Source: an uncultured Acidobacteriota bacterium
GTDB lineage: Bacteria > Acidobacteriota > Thermoanaerobaculia > Gp7-AA8
Length of the DNA: 6,820 bases
Direction: 5' to 3'
Assembly: GCA_946887105.1 (NCBI GenBank)
Contig: CAMPKJ010000263.1
Span: forward strand, 1 to 6,820
The position numbers and the translations under genes were made by a program. Numbering within the stretch: the stretch's first letter is position 1; each line of letters starts with the position of its first letter. Shown piece after piece: positions 6,101-6,820 of the stretch. The notes under the pieces were generated by a model that had not been told where the DNA came from, ran no database searches, and saw nothing but the letters and a program-made list of their open reading frames with translations.

Positions 6101-6820
6101 ATAGAGGATGCGAAGCCGGCCGCCCTGATCTCGCACAACAGCATCACCACGACGCCGCCCACACCCCCGCAGCCCGATACGACCACGGCGCCTTCCGAAC
6201 TCCAAAGACCTGACCCCAAAGACCCGGCGCAGCCGACAGCCCTGATCTCGCACGACGGCAACGCCAGCACGACACCTCGAAGATCCAGGCAGCCCGACAC
6301 GACCACGACATCTACCGAACTCCAAAGACCTGACCCCAAAGACCCGGTGCAGCCGGCCGTCCCGATCTCGCACGACGGCATCGCCGGTACGACACCGCCG
6401 AGATCCGCGCGGCCCGATACGACTACGACACCTCCCAAACTCCAAAGACCTGACCCTAAAGACCCGGTGCAGCCGGCCGTCCCGATCTCGCACGACGGCA
6501 TTGCCGTTACGACACCGCCCAGATCCGGGCAGCCCGACACGACCACGACACTTCCCAAACTGCAAAGGTCTGACCCCGAACACCCGGCGCAGCCCGCAGC
6601 CCTGATCTCGCACGGCGGCATCCCCAACACGACACCGCCCAAACCCCAGACCCCTGACCCCCGACACCCGGCGGAGTCCGACACCGACACGACACCTTCC
6701 AAACTCCAAAGGCCTGACCCCAGCCGCCCGACCCCTGACCTCTGGCGCGTATCGGAGCCCGACACGATCACGGCACCTCGCAAACTCCAAAGGTCTGACC
6801 CCGAACACCCGGCGCAGCCC
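20..6820 (+). CDS. Nonribosomal peptide synthetase, internal fragment (E-C-A-T-C-A...), partial at both ends
   Basis: This is a cytosolic multimodular enzyme that builds a peptide on carrier-protein-bound thioesters. The frame is open from 20 to 6820, 2267 codons, with no stop. I number residues from the codon at 20. Domains in order are E (res 1-452), C of DCL type (480-890), A1 (913-1387), T (1396-1466, Ser1431), C of LCL type (1485-1914) and A2 (1935 to end, broken by a repeat insertion from about res 2043). Diagnostic motifs are intact in every domain reached. An in-frame TGA at 17-19 lies in a repeat within a terminal palindrome. I do not treat the next ATG (95-97) as the gene start, because E-domain sequence precedes it (VDAHDALRLQ, 65-94). 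The gene is invaded by in-frame GGGGTCAGACC-type repeats in variable loops. The peptide product cannot be named. The NRPS call is very secure; whether this copy is functional is open. Confidence 0.93.
94..489 (+). repeat. 10-unit tandem array (mostly 42 bp) in E-domain coding sequence
   Basis: Units begin at 94, 136, 172, 199, 238, 280, 322, 364, 406 and 448, giving lengths 42, 36, 27, 39, 42, 42, 42, 42, 42 and a degenerate tail. Every length is a multiple of 3. Each unit starts with GATGGGGTCAGACCTTCGC or a variant, followed by a GC-rich tail (TTGCGCCGCGAGTCCGCC-like). In the NRPS frame a unit reads MGSDLRIAPRVRPR, so the array adds about 130 strongly basic, Arg/Pro-rich residues. All three forward frames are open across it. 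Core variants appear in the order CACACC, CAGACC, CAGGCC, CAGGTC, then again CACACC, CAGACC, CAGGCC, CAGGTC, then CAGACC, CAGGCC. This indicates a four-unit higher-order repeat. Confidence 0.95.
619..640 (+). repeat. Single forward GGGGTCAGACCTTCG copy in an E-domain loop
   Basis: The copy TGGGGTCAGACCTTCGATC (622-640) is read as GVRPSI in the NRPS frame, which is a different frame from the MGSDLR reading of the 94-489 array. It sits in the loop before TPFRMWAKLL, where E domains vary in sequence. It forms an exact 19-bp inverted pair with the copy at 748-766. Confidence 0.85.
748..766 (-). repeat. Single reverse-oriented repeat copy in an E-domain loop
   Basis: GATCGAAGGTCTGACCCCA (748-766) is read as IEGLTP in the NRPS frame. 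It follows the AWEAILDNAKPW stretch, in a variable part of the E domain before RSLRVELP. It is the exact reverse complement of 622-640. Confidence 0.85.
1457..2690 (+). other. NRPS condensation domain, probably DCL type
   Basis: This domain forms the peptide bond between the upstream D-configured peptidyl donor and the A1-loaded amino acid. It opens with YPGLEDILPLSTLQQGLVFH (1457-1516), the start typical of C domains that follow an E domain. The active-site motif NHHVLMDGWS is at 1835-1864 (res 606-615), with the second His intact. Later blocks are SIWGVLLSRLTGRDDVVFG near 2159-2215, a short MIGLLINTVPVRV block at 2258-2296, and VFENYP near 2438-2455. The DCL call rests on the E domain directly before it and on the HHVLMDGWS motif, in contrast to HHIASDGWS in the second C domain. 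I found no repeat copy in this domain, so it is the only large domain here free of them. Confidence 0.9.
2756..4180 (+). other. NRPS adenylation domain A1, predicted to activate a Phe-like aromatic amino acid
   Basis: This domain activates an amino acid as its aminoacyl-AMP and loads it on the following T domain. Motifs are LSYRELNERAD (a1 region), KAGAAYLPLDP (a2), TSGSTGTPKG at 3152-3181 (a3), NAYGPTE at 3542-3562 (a5), GELYIAG (a6), YRTGDL (a7, 3806-3823), GRTDQQVKLRGFRIEPGEIE (a8, 3881-3940) and NGKLDR (a10, 4145-4162, Lys at 4151). Aligning by eye to gramicidin synthetase GrsA gives the pocket code D-A-S-T-I-A-A-V-C-K, from codons at 3287, 3290, 3299, 3413, 3476, 3482, 3545, 3569, 3572 and 4151. 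GrsA (Phe) reads DAWTIAAICK, so this pocket is Phe-like with Trp239 changed to Ser. The a2-a3 loop is short and built from 7-bp repeats. A segment of roughly ten extra residues (RGVAQAPHDV) sits between a7 and a8. Confidence 0.92.
3093..3122 (+). repeat. 7-bp tandem repeat (CCCAACG x4) in the a2-a3 loop of A1
   Basis: Four consecutive 7-base units (CCCAACG, CCCAACG, CCGAACG, CCCAACG) are followed by CC. They encode SQRPTPNAQR between VISRDGIANAGA and AAYVIFTSGSTG. Because 7 is not a multiple of 3, each unit is read in a different frame. The loop is shorter than is usual between a2 and a3, so the repeat appears to have replaced rather than added sequence. This repeat is unrelated to the GGGGTCAGACC family. 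Confidence 0.85.
4185..4203 (+). repeat. Single forward repeat copy forming the A1-T linker
   Basis: GGCGGGGTCAGACCTTCCG (4185-4203) lies between the end of A1 (LDRAALPAPS) and the T domain (RTPQEEIL). It is read as WRGQTFRS, the third possible forward frame of this repeat. A flexible linker is an expected place for a tolerated insertion. Confidence 0.85.
4205..4417 (+). other. Peptidyl carrier protein (T) domain
   Basis: This is a four-helix carrier domain. Its Ser receives 4'-phosphopantetheine and holds the amino acid and growing peptide as thioesters. The sequence begins TPQEEILCTLFAEVLAL, followed by VGIDDHFFHLGGDSLLATR. The modified Ser is encoded at 4310-4312 (res 1431) in GGDSLL (4301-4318), and the domain closes with LFEAPTVARLAE. 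The length of about 70 residues is normal. It follows A1 through a linker (SWRGQTFRS, 4181-4207) made from one copy of the GGGGTCAGACCTT repeat. It feeds the LCL-type C domain directly; no E domain lies between them, so this residue should stay L. Confidence 0.93.
4472..5761 (+). other. NRPS condensation domain, LCL type, with a repeat-derived loop
   Basis: This domain joins the peptidyl chain on the preceding T domain to the residue activated by A2. It starts with LPLSYAQQRLWFIDQLE (4475-4525). Its active-site motif is HHIASDGWS at 4886-4912 (res 1623-1631). Other blocks are ARHESLRTRFE (4619-4651), YADFALWQR near 4982-5008, LIGIFVNSLPMRV near 5324-5362, and HQDIPFERIVEQL at 5438-5476. These are the LCL-type signatures. 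Between the RHESLRTRF block and EPFDLRRGPLLRVRLL, the usual short variable segment contains EDLTPQIKGLTPTEKKNEGVTP (4712-4777). Those residues are three reverse-oriented repeat copies and their AT-richer spacers. The catalytic core looks unbroken. Confidence 0.92.
4712..4777 (-). repeat. Cluster of three reverse-oriented repeat copies in the second C domain
   Basis: Cores lie at 4712-4725 (GAAGACCTGACCCC), 4733-4746 (AAAGGTCTGACCCC) and 4763-4776 (GAAGGTGTGACCCC). They are spaced by 21 and 30 bases, both multiples of 3, with A-rich spacers unlike the GC-rich surroundings. They encode EDLTPQIKGLTPTEKKNEGVTP. Read on the minus strand, the variant order is CACACC, CAGACC, CAGGTC. This is the same order as in the E-domain array, with CAGGCC absent. 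Confidence 0.88.
5822..6820 (+). other. NRPS adenylation domain A2, N-terminal part only, interrupted by a tandem array
   Basis: The native part runs from LTLPELFEAQEARTPDATAL through LTYRELNARAEELA, RVGVCLERSIEMILAVLAI and KAGAAYLPLDPKHPEARL to AKPAALISHNSI (ends 6145). This covers motifs a1 and a2. At the point where a short loop should lead to the a3 P-loop (TSGSTG), the frame enters a Pro/Thr/Asp/Gln-rich tandem array that fills the rest of the window. No a3-a10 motif is reached, so substrate and activity cannot be judged. The a2-a3 junction is one of the places where known 'interrupted' A domains carry inserted methyltransferase domains. The insert here shows no methyltransferase sequence. 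The N-terminal part closely resembles the same part of A1. Confidence 0.85.
6124..6820 (+). repeat. Tandem array of about 120-bp composite units inside A2, running off the window
   Basis: The motif (C/T)CTGATCTCGCAC or its CCCGATCTCGCAC form recurs at 6124, 6241, 6361, 6481 and 6601, a period of 117 then 120 bases. Each unit couples a copy of the native A-domain stretch (PAALISHDGI-like) to a linker (TTTPP..QPDTTTTP) and one reverse-oriented core (LQRPDPKDP). Cores lie at 6204, 6324, 6444, 6564, about 6647 (degenerate), 6708 and 6789. After 6601 the spacing breaks down (cores about 61-83 apart). The translation adds at least 225 Pro/Thr/Asp/Gln-rich, probably disordered residues. Confidence 0.93.

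Noticed and set aside
5662..6783. Minus-strand ORFs with periodic Gly/Val/Ser repeat protein
   Set aside because: The periodicity comes from the 120-bp DNA array. The plus frame continues from intact A-domain motifs and is the supported reading.
6146..6820. Methyltransferase domain interrupting A2 between a2 and a3
   Set aside because: The insert is low-complexity Pro/Thr/Asp/Gln repeat with no glycine-rich SAM-binding motif.

Overview
The window is the interior of one large, GC-rich nonribosomal peptide synthetase (NRPS) gene on the + strand. One reading frame (codons starting at 2, 5, 8...) is open from the TGA at 17-19 to the last base, giving 2267 visible codons. It has no convincing start and no stop inside the window, so both ends of the gene are outside it. 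All long minus-strand ORFs and the other plus-strand ORFs are shadows of this frame. There is no RNA gene, promoter, terminator, transposase or second protein gene.

The domain order is [end of a module: epimerization E, 20-1375] - [C, 1457-2690; A1, 2756-4180; carrier protein T, 4205-4417] - [C, 4472-5761; A2, 5822 to the window end, incomplete]. The logic is coherent. E supplies a D-residue on the upstream peptide. The next C domain looks like the D-accepting (DCL) type. A1 carries a phenylalanine-like specificity code (DASTIAAVCK). The second C domain looks like the L-accepting (LCL) type, as expected when no E domain follows T. No thioesterase is visible.

The unusual part is a family of short repeats with core GGGGTCA(CA/GA/GG)(CC/TC)TT. 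I count about 24 copies, nearly all lying inside NRPS coding sequence. They form a 10-unit, mostly 42-bp tandem array in the E domain. Single copies lie in two further E-domain loops and in the A1-T linker. Three copies lie in a loop of the second C domain, and a tandem array of about 120-bp units interrupts A2 between its a2 and a3 motifs. The copies are read in all five sense-permissive frames. The sixth frame, which would read TGA, occurs only at base 17, inside a 44-bp palindrome at the window edge. Array units are multiples of 3 bp, so the frame survives. Core variants recur in the same order in separate arrays. A second repeat type, a 7-bp tandem repeat, occupies the a2-a3 loop of A1.

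The organism is probably a high-GC environmental bacterium with a large secondary-metabolite gene cluster. Acidobacteriota, Gemmatimonadota or Myxococcota are plausible, but nothing in the window fixes the taxon. All translations and counts were made by eye.
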